A stretch of DNA of 64,000 bases from PALSA-350 sp963834445 (GCA_963834445.1 CAWIBU010000002.1:1054001-1118000), one strand, 5' to 3'. Positions 1 to 9,943 are shown, counted from the first letter of the stretch. Numbers and translations: made by a program. Notes: generated by a model not told the origin, from the letters alone.

Positions 1-932
1 CCCTGGGTAAACGGGCGCTGATAGAGGGTAGCCAAAACCCCGCCAGACTCAATAAACGAAACCAGTTCAGGAAAAAGATCAGTCGTAATCACCTGAATCC
101 GGCCCAGTAGCTTTCGTTCCTGCAGTGCCCGCAGCACCGGCAGGCTGTTGGCGGTGCTGATGTAGATTCCCCGCGGATAGGGCCTTCGGTCGAGCAGGGT
201 CAGCGTTGTACGATACGCTTCTTCTGGCCGGTCATGCGTCTCAATAGCCGGCAACAACGAAAGATGCGGAGCAAACGTGGCCAGGGTCGCAGCAAATCCG
301 CGCAGTTTTTCTGCATGGTCCTGGGTGCCGAGCTGGCCGGTGATGATTGCCACCGTCCCCTTTTCCCGAACTGTTCGGCCTAACAACTCCGCCGCGATCC
401 CCCCGCTCACCGTGGCGTCGATGGTGATACCTGCCAGCCGTTCGCTGCGCGGTGCATCGCTGGCCACACACACCACCGCGGTCCCCTGCTGGCTCAGCCG
501 CCGCACCACGGGATCCACGCGTACCGGGTCGGCGGGCGCGATAATAATACCGTCGTACTTGCGCTGCGTGTCGATCTGCAAGAGTTCGGCATCGCCATCT
601 TTCAGGTTGAGAAACCTGCGAGACTCCAGCTCCACATTGAGCCCATGGGCGATCACGGCGCCCGCGCTCACGCCCGCCCGAAGCTGGGTAAAAAAAGACG
701 CGATCTGTTGCGGAAGATAGACCCCGATGCGCAGGCGATGATTCAGCTTTAGATTACGGGCAGCAAGATTGGGCCGATAATTCAGCTTCTCGGCCATCTT
801 CAGGACCTGCGCCCGCGTCTTCGGGTTGACCCCGGGCCTGGCATGCAGCGCCCGATCGACGGTCCCGATCGAGATACTCAGGGCAGCGGCAATCTCTTTT
901 ATGCCGATAGACTTGGTCCGCTTGTCATCCAT
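1..932 (-). CDS. LacI-family transcriptional regulator (partial, 3' end outside window)
   Basis: The reading frame begins at an ATG at 932 and runs off the left edge after about 310 residues, so the C-terminus is missing. Residues 9-32 form a LacI-type helix-turn-helix (IKEIAAALSISIGTVDRAL) followed by the hinge-like segment YRPNLAARNLK. The rest reads as a periplasmic-binding-protein-like sugar sensor of the Peripla_BP_4 kind. In LacI repressors such a domain binds a sugar and releases the operator. The gene lies 48 bp downstream of, and on the same strand as, the DUF5107/TPR gene, so the two are probably cotranscribed. The ligand cannot be named from sequence. The family call is firm. Confidence 0.9.
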   Translation of the reverse strand, partial: MDDKRTKSIGIKEIAAALSISIGTVDRALHARPGVNPKTRAQVLKMAEKLNYRPNLAARNLKLNHRLRIGVYLPQQIASFFTQLRAGVSAGAVIAHGLNVELESRRFLNLKDGDAELLQIDTQRKYDGIIIAPADPVRVDPVVRRLSQQGTAVVCVASDAPRSERLAGITIDATVSGGIAAELLGRTVREKGTVAIITGQLGTQDHAEKLRGFAATLATFAPHLSLLPAIETHDRPEEAYRTTLTLLDRRPYPRGIYISTANSLPVLRALQERKLLGRIQVITTDLFPELVSFIESGGVLATLYQRPFTQ

Positions 933-980
933 GTGCGGACTCCATCTTAACTGACCGCTCCGGCAGAACCGAGAGCAGGA

Positions 981-3900
981 TTATTGCAGCAGCACGTTGC
1001 TGGCCGGCGCCTGGCTCTCGATGTGCACCAGCAACTCGGCCGCCTCTATGTGGTTTTCATCCGTCCGCAACAACTCGCGCAGCAAGCTTTCTGCCTGCCC
1101 GGCTTCGCCCAGTCCAAAAAGCGCCTGGGCGCGCAGCAGCGCCGCCTCCAGGCGGTTGTGCTCTGCCAGATCGACCTCAAACAACAGCATCGCCGGCAGC
1201 GATGTAGCAAAGTAGTCGATCTCTGGCTTTTGCTGCTCGAGTTGCGTCGCATAGGCGAGCACTCGTTGCAGCAACGCCCTGGCTGCGGCCTCGTCGCCCA
1301 GCCGGCGCAGGGCCATCGCGGTCCAGTACGTCATGGCCGAGACCGGTTGCACCGCCATCTGCTGAAAATCGCTACGTTGCCGTGCGGCCTTCTGCCACCA
1401 CGCCCGCGCCTCGTTCATCTGCTTGCGCGCCGCATTTGCCTCGCCCAGCCAGTAGTAAACGTCGCTTTGGTTGGCCAGCAAATGCCTGGCTTCGCCCAGG
1501 CTCCGCGGCGGATGTAGCACTGACTCGAAATGGGCAATGGCCAATTCTCCATCTCCGGCCGCAAGCGCGCGTTGCCCCAGCTTCAACCGGGCACGCGAGA
1601 ACTGTGCCAGAACCAGTCCTTCGCCCCCTTCCCAGGGCTGAAATTTCCTCTTTAACAGCAACCCCAGCGCATCCTCCGGACGATTCAGCTGGTTATACAA
1701 GGTGGCCAGTGCAACCGCCAGATCGTCCCGCTCCTCAACCAGCTGCGCAGATTGCTGCAGCGCGACCAGCCGGTCCCGCGCGGGGATACCCGTTCTCTTC
1801 CACAGCTGGTCGCGCTCGAAAAGAATCCGCGCGTCCTGCGGGGTGCAGTGCAGCGCGCGATCGAAGGCCTCTTTCGCTCGCACGCCGTCGTGTGCAATGT
1901 TGAAATAGGCGATGCCGAGATTCCGCCAAGCCGTGGCAAACGATGCATCGAGTCGCACCGCCTGTTCCCAATGATGGATGGCCTCAACCGTTCGGCCGGC
2001 GTGGTAGAGCAGGTTGCCCAGGTAATAGTGGGCGCGGGCATCGTCAGGGTTTGCTGCAAGCGCCGTCTGCAGCACAAGCAAATCTTCCAGCTGACTGGGG
2101 AAGCAGTAGTCCGGCGGCGCGGTCGCGGCCGACGCGTAGGCCTGTCGGGCACGGTCTTTGTCACCCAGCTTTTCGTAACAGTAACCAAGAGTATAGAGCA
2201 GCAAAGGGCTGAAGCCATCCTTTGCCGTCTTGTCCGTCTCTTCCAGTATCTCTGCGGCCTCCTCCCAGACGCCGGCCGCAAGGTGAAGCCGCGCCAGCAT
2301 CAGGGCCTTGCGTCCCGCCGGTCTTTCCCCCGTCTCGAGAAAGCGCGACCACAGGTCCAGTGGATCGAGCTTGCGCGTCTCGGCAAGCATGGCCTCAGCC
2401 TCGGCCTGGTGGCCCCTTCGAGACTTCACCAGGGTGGCAAAATTTCTGCTGTTCAGATCGTTGATGTTTGTTTCGAGCGCTCTTGTCAGCTGCGCCTCGG
2501 CCTCATCCCATTGCCCGCGGCAAGCTGCGCTTTGCGCCAGTGCATAGAACGCCGGGCTCTGCCAGGCGGCATTCCATGTCGCCTTGTGGAAGGCATCGTC
2601 CGCCTCTTTGTCGCGCCCCTGGTAGTGCAGGCTCAGCCCCAGGTTGTAATAAGGCTCGCCATCGTACGGGTTGGCATTCCATTGCGTGACCCGGGCGATG
2701 GCCACTCGAAAACAGCTTTCTGCCAGCGCAAATTCACCCCGTCGCAAATGCCATTTGCCCAGCGCGTTGTTGCAACGGCTGTCTCCCGCATCGCGCCGCA
2801 GAGCCTCTCGCCAATACGCTTCGGGCCGCCGCGTGGCATGACGATATTGCTCCAAATGGAGACCAGCAAGATAAAGCTCTTCGCAGCTTTGCATCTCCTC
2901 TGGTTTTGCCGGCGCAGTGGCGGCCACCGGCGGCGGCTTAAGCTGCGTATCTCCGGGCCGATAGCTCAGGAGCAGCTTGCCCGCCTCCTCGATGGTGATG
3001 ACCACCGCCGCTTGGTCGACACCGTCAGGCATCATACATTGTTCCAGCAGGGGACTGGCCACCTCCAGCGGACGCGTCCACTGCTGCAGCAGCTGCGCAC
3101 CAGCCCGCACGCAGACCGTCGCCTCCGCGATCGCTCGCGTGGCGCAAATTTTCAGCCACGCGCTTTGCCCTTCCAGTACATAGCTGAGTGCGACGTCAAG
3201 CGTCGCCGCGTGCACTGGTCCCACTTTGCGGATGGGATACCAGTATTGACTGAATGTTCTCGTTTCCCCGGGCGCAAGAAACGAAAAATCAGGCTGATTG
3301 TCGGTAAACACGCCGGCCATCAATTCGATATACGGCCCGTCTTCTTCTGTCAGGCAGCGGTCCCAGGCATACCCGAATTCGTGGTTACCCCACGTCCATT
3401 GTTTCTTGCCGGGAGCGATGTGGTGATCGGCGATATGGACCACGCCTGCCTCAGCGGTGTGATCGTAACCGCCAAAAAAATCATCGTCGCTGCCCACAAC
3501 CATGTAGCTGGTTGGAACCGGAATATTGGCATACCAGCTCAGGTCATTCGCGGCATACGAACCATCCGGGACGAACTGCGGGGGTGCTTCTTCTGCCGGC
3601 ACGCCGCTTCGCGCCCGCTCGCCGTAGTCGATGCCGTAGTACACCCCGGTTGCCAGAGGAAAACTGCTCACCGCCCGTCGTGCATGGTCGGCCACCCAGC
3701 GCGCGTCGCGGGGAAAAAACGATTGATAGTGCTCATGCACGCGCACCGCTGCATTGGCCCACCACAGAAAGGTCTGCATAAACGGTGTGTTGTTGTAGAG
3801 CCGAACTTTCAGTTCCAGGTAAGCGCGCCCCGGGCGCAGGCAAACCCCGTGCATACCCTTCAGCCCGGTCATCGGATCGTAGTCGCTGCACCATAACGTA

Positions 3901-4397
3901 ACCGATCCGTCGTCGTGGCGCTCTATCTCGGTATCCACCGGCATGAACGTAGCCGGTCGATGGTGTTGCGGCCAATTGAACTCAACCCCGCCTGAGATCC
4001 AGGGGCCCGCCAAACCGACCAGTGCCGGCTTGATCACATTCTGCCGATAGAAAAAGTCATAGCCATTCGTCTTGTCCAGGCCAACGTGAATGCGGCCGCC
4101 AATCTCCGGCAGCACCATGAGGCGCAGGTATTCGTTTTCGATATGCAGGGCCTGCCAGGTGTGCTCGACCGGATGCGTGGCAATGCGATCAATCACCGGC
4201 AGTGGGTAGACCCGGCCGCTGCTTCCCTGGTACACGCGCCGGTTGAGAAAGAGGGGATTGCGATCCGGTGCGTTCGGCAGGAAGCTCGCCATGTTGACCG
4301 CTTCGCTCCACGCCTTCACTTCCGAGTGGTCATCCTGCGGCGCGGGAGGGAGTTGAAGGGGAAGGCGTTCCGGCCCCCTCGATTCCTCAGATCCCAT
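981..4397 (-). CDS. DUF5107 domain protein with C-terminal TPR array
   Basis: This is a 1138-residue protein. The first 340 or so residues match the DUF5107 family, which has a galactose-mutarotase-like beta-sandwich. Visible landmarks are PEIGGRIHVGLDKTNGYDFF and GGVEFNWPQHHRP. From about residue 515 to the end it is tetratricopeptide repeats (for example NNALGKWHLRRGEFALAESC and ARAHYYLGNLLYHAGRTVEA). No signal peptide is evident. I chose the ATG at 4397 because GGAGG lies 9 bases before it, whereas the upstream ATG at 4406 abuts the GGAGG with no spacing. DUF5107 proteins commonly sit in carbohydrate loci, and the LacI gene just downstream agrees with that. The substrate and reaction are unknown. 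Confidence 0.88.
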   Translation of the reverse strand: MGSEESRGPERLPLQLPPAPQDDHSEVKAWSEAVNMASFLPNAPDRNPLFLNRRVYQGSSGRVYPLPVIDRIATHPVEHTWQALHIENEYLRLMVLPEIGGRIHVGLDKTNGYDFFYRQNVIKPALVGLAGPWISGGVEFNWPQHHRPATFMPVDTEIERHDDGSVTLWCSDYDPMTGLKGMHGVCLRPGRAYLELKVRLYNNTPFMQTFLWWANAAVRVHEHYQSFFPRDARWVADHARRAVSSFPLATGVYYGIDYGERARSGVPAEEAPPQFVPDGSYAANDLSWYANIPVPTSYMVVGSDDDFFGGYDHTAEAGVVHIADHHIAPGKKQWTWGNHEFGYAWDRCLTEEDGPYIELMAGVFTDNQPDFSFLAPGETRTFSQYWYPIRKVGPVHAATLDVALSYVLEGQSAWLKICATRAIAEATVCVRAGAQLLQQWTRPLEVASPLLEQCMMPDGVDQAAVVITIEEAGKLLLSYRPGDTQLKPPPVAATAPAKPEEMQSCEELYLAGLHLEQYRHATRRPEAYWREALRRDAGDSRCNNALGKWHLRRGEFALAESCFRVAIARVTQWNANPYDGEPYYNLGLSLHYQGRDKEADDAFHKATWNAAWQSPAFYALAQSAACRGQWDEAEAQLTRALETNINDLNSRNFATLVKSRRGHQAEAEAMLAETRKLDPLDLWSRFLETGERPAGRKALMLARLHLAAGVWEEAAEILEETDKTAKDGFSPLLLYTLGYCYEKLGDKDRARQAYASAATAPPDYCFPSQLEDLLVLQTALAANPDDARAHYYLGNLLYHAGRTVEAIHHWEQAVRLDASFATAWRNLGIAYFNIAHDGVRAKEAFDRALHCTPQDARILFERDQLWKRTGIPARDRLVALQQSAQLVEERDDLAVALATLYNQLNRPEDALGLLLKRKFQPWEGGEGLVLAQFSRARLKLGQRALAAGDGELAIAHFESVLHPPRSLGEARHLLANQSDVYYWLGEANAARKQMNEARAWWQKAARQRSDFQQMAVQPVSAMTYWTAMALRRLGDEAAARALLQRVLAYATQLEQQKPEIDYFATSLPAMLLFEVDLAEHNRLEAALLRAQALFGLGEAGQAESLLRELLRTDENHIEAAELLVHIESQAPASNVLLQ

Positions 4398-4467
4398 GGC
4401 GACCATCCTCCGGTAACGCTGCGGTTAAGAAAACCCGGACGTCAAAATTCTGGCGATAATTCCGTTT

Positions 4468-4477
4468 ACGTTAACGT
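4468..4477. promoter_or_regulatory. Palindrome upstream of the DUF5107 gene, candidate LacI-type operator
   Basis: ACGTTAACGT is a perfect 10-bp palindrome within GTTTACGTTAACGTTT, about 70 bp before the chosen start of the DUF5107 gene. LacI-family operators are short palindromes of this general kind, and a LacI gene is in the same transcription unit. The assignment is inference. Confidence 0.3.
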
Positions 4478-4615
4478 TTCCCACTTCAGCAGCTTTTTTT
4501 TTCCTTGTCAATACCCTCGGGAACGCCGGCAAGGGCAGCTCTTCCTGGCTCACAAGAGGGCGGCCGGTTGAGGAAATATATGCAGACATGTGTTTCAGCC
4601 ACACAACGAAGCTCC

Positions 4616-4729
4616 GGGTGCCCCATATCTCGCTCGTTTTTCGCGAGATGTGGGATACCACAACTTTTTCTCTTGGACTGTGGGCGTTAAGAACAAGCTA
4701 CAGGGTTAGCGCGGGTGGAAACCACGCCT
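4616..4729 (+). repeat. Dispersed hairpin repeat, copy 1
   Basis: The segment begins GGGTGCCCCATATCTCGC and contains a 12-bp stem (4622-4633 with 4643-4654, one G-T wobble) around a T-rich loop. The first 45 or so bases are essentially identical to 24001-24046. Weaker similarity continues to about 4729, including the ggTGGAAaCCACGCC block near the end. It lies in the intergenic space between the DUF5107 and radical SAM genes, both read on the minus strand. No coding potential is visible. Confidence 0.8.
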
Positions 4730-4754
4730 GCAAAACGAGCGAGAATAGAAATCC

Positions 4755-5840
4755 TCACGCCCCACTAGCCAGCAACGGCAGTTGTCCGCTGCTCGCATCC
4801 GGCCAGCGCATGGGCTGGCGCCGCTCCCCCAACCCTCGCGTCAACAACGCATCGCCGCTGCGCCGGGGCAGCGCATATTTGGCGCACACTGCCTTGACCA
4901 GCTCCTCCATGCGTGCCCGATAGGCCCTGGAGACAAACGCCTCATCGTTGAACCGCCGCCGGTACATCGGTTCGAGCTCAGGAAAATGCTCTCGAATAAA
5001 GCCCAGGTAAATCTCCTTCGAACAGGGCTGCAGGAACAGCGGCTGGGCGCAGAAAAAGCTCGCGCCCGCGGCCTTTGCCTTCTTCGCCATGCCATCGAGC
5101 GCCTTGCCCGTATCGGTAATCCCCGGTAACAGTGGCGAGCACAATATACCCGCCCTGAGCCCGGCCTGGCGTAACCGGCTCACCGTCTGCAAACGAAGGT
5201 CGGGCCGCGGCGCCCTCGGTTCGAGCAGCCGCGCCAGCTTCGCGTTGGGCGTCGTAATCGTAAGGTGCAGCACCAGGGTGTTTCTCTCCGCGACCTTCTG
5301 TAACAACGGAATATCGCGTTCAATCAGGGTCGACTTGGTGACCAGCCCGATGCGCAGACCGCTCTGCCGCGCCAGCACCTCGAGCAGCGACTCCGTCACC
5401 CGGGCTCGCCGTTCAATCGGTTGGTAAGGATCGGTCGCCGTGCCCAACGCAATCTCCTCTCCGGCATGCACTTGTTTCAATTCCTGCTCCAGCAGCCAAG
5501 CGGCATTCTGCTTGATGAAGATCTTTCGCTCAAAGTCGGCAGGCTCACGCAGCTCCATAAATTCGTGGGTGTAGCGGGCATAGCAGTAGCGGCACGCGAA
5601 CTCGCATCCCCGGTAGGGATTGATGCTCCAGGCGAAGCTCAGCCCGCGGCGAGAGACGCTGCGGTTAAGAATGGAGCGCACCGCGAGCGAGCGTATTTCA
5701 ATCAGGTGTCCCTCGCTGGCGGGACAAGACTCGGCGGCCAGACGGGCAATCCCGCTCAAAGGTGGGGGCGCGGGAGCCGGGCCTTGCAGGATGGGGAAGA
5801 GTTCGAGGGTCGGTTGGAGGGAGGGTGCAATGTTCGCCAT
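4755..5840 (-). CDS. SPL-family radical SAM protein
   Basis: A 361-residue protein with the radical SAM cluster motif CX3CX2C at Cys79, Cys83 and Cys86 (NPYRGCEFACRYCYARY). The flanking text (GTATDPYQPIERR, TRSTLIERDIPLL-like region) is typical of the SPL family, COG1533, whose founder is spore photoproduct lyase. Members outside spore formers have no agreed function, although DNA repair is often assumed. I start at the ATG at 5840 (MANIAPSL), preceded by AGAGGCG, in place of an in-frame ATG 48 bases upstream that lacks such a site. No partner gene is evident on either side. Confidence 0.88.
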   Translation of the reverse strand: MANIAPSLQPTLELFPILQGPAPAPPPLSGIARLAAESCPASEGHLIEIRSLAVRSILNRSVSRRGLSFAWSINPYRGCEFACRYCYARYTHEFMELREPADFERKIFIKQNAAWLLEQELKQVHAGEEIALGTATDPYQPIERRARVTESLLEVLARQSGLRIGLVTKSTLIERDIPLLQKVAERNTLVLHLTITTPNAKLARLLEPRAPRPDLRLQTVSRLRQAGLRAGILCSPLLPGITDTGKALDGMAKKAKAAGASFFCAQPLFLQPCSKEIYLGFIREHFPELEPMYRRRFNDEAFVSRAYRARMEELVKAVCAKYALPRRSGDALLTRGLGERRQPMRWPDASSGQLPLLASGA

Positions 5841-5942
5841 TTGTTCGCCTCTGTAGCTTACGATAATCCTCCGCGCGAAGCCGGTCAAGCGCGAGTCTTA
5901 GCCGGCGATATACTCGTCTGTTGCTGGCAGGCGGCCACCATA

Positions 5943-8039
5943 ATGAAACCTCCTGGAGACCCACCACGCAGTCATAAACCGTATGTGGGAATTGCTTTAC
6001 TCCTGTGCTCCGTCTTATATGCGCAACCCGGCGGCATAGGGTCCAGACTCTCGCCCCTGCCATCTTCCTCTCCGGTTCAGGCGACCGCGCAGCCAACCAT
6101 CCCTATGCTCGATGAAGGCAAGGGGCTCATTCACCTCGATGTCTCCGTGACGAAAGCAGATGGAGAACCAGTATCCGGCTTACGTCGCGAGGATTTTAGT
6201 TTGCTCGATGAAGGTCAGCCGCAAAAGATTCTGTCGTTTCACGCGTTCGGTGCACAGGCCGCCGGGCGCGAGCCGCCGGTGCACGTCATCTTATTCCTAG
6301 ACACGTTATGCAAGATCTACTCGTCCTGCATGTCGAACGCCGCTGCGCTGCGTGCGCAAGCTGGCGTGGAGGCGTTCGTCGCCCAGAATAATGGTCACCT
6401 CCCTCAACCGGTCTCCATTTTCGGAATATCAGATGAAGGTTTATGGACCCTGCCCCATCACGACCCGACGGATGGAAACTCGCTGGGCGCGGATTTGTCT
6501 TCCGGGAACAGGATCGTCCTGGATCGTCGGCCGGACGCACTGCGTGCGCTCGCCTACATTGCGGCGGCACAGAGGCGAAAACGCGGCCGTTCCGTGATGC
6601 TTTGGATAGGCCCGGGTTGCGGAAAGGGAACCGGCATATTTCCCGCGAATCACAACCAGGGAGAGAAAACATTCAATCCCATTTACTGGTTCACCACGCT
6701 GTTCCGTGAGGCTCGCCTATCAATCGATGAGCTCGCGGTCGATCAAGAGGGCCCTTGCGCGCCCGGTTACGAGCTTTATCTGAACGGGCCACGGACGGCA
6801 CGCGATGCCAGCGACCGCTTTCTGTACAAGAAGGTTCTGGCGATTCAGAGCGGCGGCAGCATCGCGAATGACTCCACTGACCTTTTAGCGGAGATGAATC
6901 GCTGCCTGAGGCGAGTTGCGGATTTTTATACCCTTTCCTTCGACCCTCCCGCCACCGTTCAACCTCACCAGTACCACAGTCTGCAAGTGCGAGTAGGCAC
7001 GCCGGGATTGGTCGCGCACACGAACACCGGCTACTACGACGAGCCCTTTTACGCTGACCAGCCGAATCCCAATGTGCAACGCGTGACGGTGGAACAATTG
7101 AATCAGCTCCTGAGCGAAACAGATGGCCGCGATATAGACGGACGTGGAGAAGAGCTTTCCAGGCTCGAATTGACCGAGCGCCTCAGTCTTGCCAATCTCT
7201 CCGCGTTGACCGCGGATTTCCGTAACAGGAATCTTCAGCAGGCCCTGGTTGCGGTGGCGGATTCATCTGCGTTTCTCGCGCCGCCGCCGGCTGAAATCCC
7301 AAACCAGCCTGCCCCGGATGCGGCTGCCAGGCAACAAATGCTGGTTCTGGTAAAAGCCTATCTCCAAAAGGCCATTTCGAAGTTGCCGGATTTTTATGCG
7401 ACCAGAACGACGGTTCGCTATGAAGAGATGCAGGGGATCGACAACGGCAAGAGCAACGCCGGGAGCCAGCCCTTGCGGGCCGTGGAACAGTTAAAAGTGA
7501 GAGTCCTCTACCGTGATGGGGACGAGAGTGTGGAGTCGGGAGATTTCGAATCGTTGTCTACACAACGCCTGACAACCCATGGCACGTTCGGTCCCATCCT
7601 GGCCGATGTGCGGCGCGCCCTGGAAACCCCGGGTCGAATGAAGTGGGTGCGCTGGGAGAGTGGTCCGGAGGGGAGGCGCGCAGTATTCGGGTTCGAGGTT
7701 CCGGCGGCGGCGTCCACGTATTTCGAAGGCGGTTGTTGTCTTCCGGATGCGGAGGGAGAGAATTCGTTTCGCATCCAGGCCGGGTATCGCGGAGAGATTG
7801 CGATCAATCCCGGCGACGGCACAATCTTTCGCCTGCAACAGCAGTTCGCTATGCAGGATTATGTGCCCATGGATCGAGACGAGGTCGTGATCGACTACGG
7901 TCCGGTCAAAATAGGCGGGATAACGTATTTCTGCCCCGCAAGAAGTGTGTCACTCGCGAGAGGGCGGTCGTTTTGCTTGCTGCATCCGTGCAAAGCCATC
8001 CGCACCATGCCCAGGCCCGGTCTGCGTTGCTCAGAGTGA
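5943..8039 (+). CDS. VWFA-related acidobacterial domain protein with altered C-terminus
   Basis: This 698-residue protein has a hydrophobic N-terminal segment (YVGIALLLCSVLYAQP) consistent with a signal peptide. It then shows the acidobacterial VWA-related domain (family TIGR03436), with HLDVSVTKADGEPVSGLRRE, FSLLDEGQPQKILSF and VHVILFLDTLC. Members are secreted or periplasmic and their role is unknown. The recognisable sequence ends at about base 7967 (TYFCPARSVSLARGRS). The last 14 or so residues look like an out-of-frame reading of a PIN-domain gene that starts at the same point, so the natural C-terminus has probably been lost in a deletion. The start at 5943 lacks a strong ribosome-binding site. 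Confidence 0.82.
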   Translation: MKPPGDPPRSHKPYVGIALLLCSVLYAQPGGIGSRLSPLPSSSPVQATAQPTIPMLDEGKGLIHLDVSVTKADGEPVSGLRREDFSLLDEGQPQKILSFHAFGAQAAGREPPVHVILFLDTLCKIYSSCMSNAAALRAQAGVEAFVAQNNGHLPQPVSIFGISDEGLWTLPHHDPTDGNSLGADLSSGNRIVLDRRPDALRALAYIAAAQRRKRGRSVMLWIGPGCGKGTGIFPANHNQGEKTFNPIYWFTTLFREARLSIDELAVDQEGPCAPGYELYLNGPRTARDASDRFLYKKVLAIQSGGSIANDSTDLLAEMNRCLRRVADFYTLSFDPPATVQPHQYHSLQVRVGTPGLVAHTNTGYYDEPFYADQPNPNVQRVTVEQLNQLLSETDGRDIDGRGEELSRLELTERLSLANLSALTADFRNRNLQQALVAVADSSAFLAPPPAEIPNQPAPDAAARQQMLVLVKAYLQKAISKLPDFYATRTTVRYEEMQGIDNGKSNAGSQPLRAVEQLKVRVLYRDGDESVESGDFESLSTQRLTTHGTFGPILADVRRALETPGRMKWVRWESGPEGRRAVFGFEVPAAASTYFEGGCCLPDAEGENSFRIQAGYRGEIAINPGDGTIFRLQQQFAMQDYVPMDRDEVVIDYGPVKIGGITYFCPARSVSLARGRSFCLLHPCKAIRTMPRPGLRCSE

Positions 8040-8383
8040 CGGCCGGGCAGGGCAAGGGCTTTATGGGCCTGCATTCCATCGCGGAACTCTTTGCCGTACT
8101 CACTCGCCTGCCGGTGCAGCCGCGAATCCATCCGGTTGAAGCCGCGCGCATCGTCAGCGAAAATATCCTGCCGCATTTTAAGCTCCTCTCCATCCGCAAA
8201 GAGGACTACCTCGAAGCACTGAACACGATGGCCGGCGGCGGATGGATCGGCGCTAACAGTTACGATGTCCTGCTGCTGAGCTGCGCGTCAAGGTATGCGG
8301 TGGAGCGGATCTACACCTTCAATCTTGGGGACTTCAAACAGCTGGCGCCGGCCGGCATAAAAGAAAAAATATGCGCGCCCTGA
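7970..8383 (+). pseudogene. PIN-domain (VapC-like) gene lacking its 5' end
   Basis: In the frame +1 relative to the VWA gene, a clear PIN-type sequence runs from VLLAASVQSHPHHAQA through MGLHSIAELFAVLTRLP, ENILPHFKLLSI and GGWIGANSYDVLLLSCA to a stop at 8381-8383. PIN proteins normally open with a beta strand carrying the first catalytic aspartate, followed directly by this VLL segment. Here that opening is absent and is replaced by the tail of the VWA gene. No plausible start codon precedes the homology. PIN toxins cleave RNA, and without the first acidic residue and a start this copy should be dead. No antitoxin gene is present. Confidence 0.65.
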
Positions 8384-8506
8384 GCAATCCAAGCTGCACA
8401 AGAAGGCGGTAAAACAGGACAGGGCTTCCCCCCAAAGGAAACAGTGACGACTGCACAAGCGGAACGATTCCCTTAACGCGCACCATTTCAACCGCTCAAC
8501 GGTGAC

Positions 8507-9907
8507 TTACCCCGTACGCCGCTCCACTTTCAGATGCACGCCGCCTCGCGGGCGCAGCGAAATGGCCGGCAACATGGGCAGGTCGGGCGGGGCGCCGTCG
8601 GGCAGAGTGAGCCGCCAGTCGCGCGCGACCGAGGCCAGAATCAGAACGCCTTCCATCCAGGCCAACCCTTCGCCAATGCATTGCCGCGCCCCGGCGCCGA
8701 AAGGGAAGTAGCAGAAGCGCGGCCGCCCTGCCTTCTTTTCCTCCGAGAAACGATCGGGGTCGAAACGCATGGGGTCTGGCCAAAAGCGTGGGTCGCGGTG
8801 GGCCACAATTTGCGGCGCCAGCAGCGTGGCTCCCTTGGGTATGGTGATGCCGCGGTACTGATATTCTTCAGCCGCCATCCGCGCCGTCACCCAGACCGGC
8901 GGATAGAGCCGTATCGTCTCAGCAAATACCTGCGCAGCGTAGGGAAGCTTGCCGTAATCTTCCGCGGCCGGTAGGCGATCGCCCAGCACGGCCCTCGATT
9001 CACGATGCAGTCTCTCCTGCACTTCGGGGTGCTTCCCCAGCTCCCACAAGGCGAAGCTCAATGCATTAGCGGTGGTCTCGTGGCCCGCCAGCATCACGGT
9101 CAGGCATTCGTCGCGCACCTGCTGGTCGCTCATGCCGCCGCTATTGTCTTCGGTATCGACCGAGGCCAGCAGCATCGACAACAGATCGCCGCGATCGCGC
9201 GGATCCTTGCGCCGCTCAGTGATCATGCGAAAGATCAGAGCATCCAGGTAAGCCTGCCCTTTGCGAATGCGGTTCATCGTGGGCAGCGGTAGTCTCAGCA
9301 CCACTTCAGGGAAAGGCAGAAACGCCAGCGGCAAAAAACCCATGAACGAATCCACCGCCTGCGCGATCTGCTGCACCTCCGTTTCCACGTTGGTATCAAA
9401 CAGCGTTTTGCCCACAACACGCAATGCCAGCAGCAGCATGTCCGGTTGCAAATTCATGATCTTGCCGCTCTCCCAGCGGGCGGTCATCTCCGCGGTATAG
9501 CCGGAGATGATTTCGCCATACGCAGCAATGCGTTGGCGATGAAAAGCAGGCTGGGCCAACCTGCGCTGGCGCAGGTGCAGCGGTGCTTCGCTGGTCAACA
9601 GTCCTTCGCCCAGCACCATCTTTGCCCGCTGCATCACCAGGCCGCGGTGGTGGTGCGACGCGTCGCGCAACAACAGATCCTCGATCAGTTGGGGATGGTT
9701 GAACTGAAAGATGTGGCGGCCCAAACCGGTGTAGTGACTCAGATCGCCGAACCGGCTGGCGGTGGTCAGCATAAAGTCGGCCGCGTTCTGCTGAAAAATT
9801 TCACCCGAGAAAAGTCGTTGGGCGAAGCGGGGGCCATCAGGGTAGCGGGCGCTAGGATGTTGCCGTATCTGTGGTGCTGCTGTTTCGGCTGCGAGGCGAA
9901 CGGTCAC
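8507..9907 (-). CDS. Cytochrome P450
   Basis: A 466-residue soluble P450 with all the diagnostic elements: the oxygen-activation I-helix motif AGHETTANAL, the K-helix ETIR (ExxR), a PERF-like region (MRFDPDRF) and the heme loop FPFGAGARQCIGE with the thiolate cysteine at about residue 410. The start codon is GTG at 9907 and the upstream Shine-Dalgarno sequence is weak. P450 enzymes insert one oxygen atom using electrons from a ferredoxin/reductase pair. No redox partner is encoded next to it, so the partner must lie elsewhere and the substrate cannot be inferred. It reads on the same strand as, and 36 bp downstream of, the fucosidase gene. Confidence 0.95.
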   Translation of the reverse strand: MTVRLAAETAAPQIRQHPSARYPDGPRFAQRLFSGEIFQQNAADFMLTTASRFGDLSHYTGLGRHIFQFNHPQLIEDLLLRDASHHHRGLVMQRAKMVLGEGLLTSEAPLHLRQRRLAQPAFHRQRIAAYGEIISGYTAEMTARWESGKIMNLQPDMLLLALRVVGKTLFDTNVETEVQQIAQAVDSFMGFLPLAFLPFPEVVLRLPLPTMNRIRKGQAYLDALIFRMITERRKDPRDRGDLLSMLLASVDTEDNSGGMSDQQVRDECLTVMLAGHETTANALSFALWELGKHPEVQERLHRESRAVLGDRLPAAEDYGKLPYAAQVFAETIRLYPPVWVTARMAAEEYQYRGITIPKGATLLAPQIVAHRDPRFWPDPMRFDPDRFSEEKKAGRPRFCYFPFGAGARQCIGEGLAWMEGVLILASVARDWRLTLPDGAPPDLPMLPAISLRPRGGVHLKVERRTG

Positions 9908-9943
9908 ACTTAACAGTTTAGTCCAAAGGATTTCAGCCCATGC

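Noticed and set aside
1752..3896. A 714-codon open frame antisense to the DUF5107/TPR gene
   Set aside because: It is a by-product of GC-rich codon use on the opposite strand. It has no domain, no start signal, and complete overlap with a well-supported gene.
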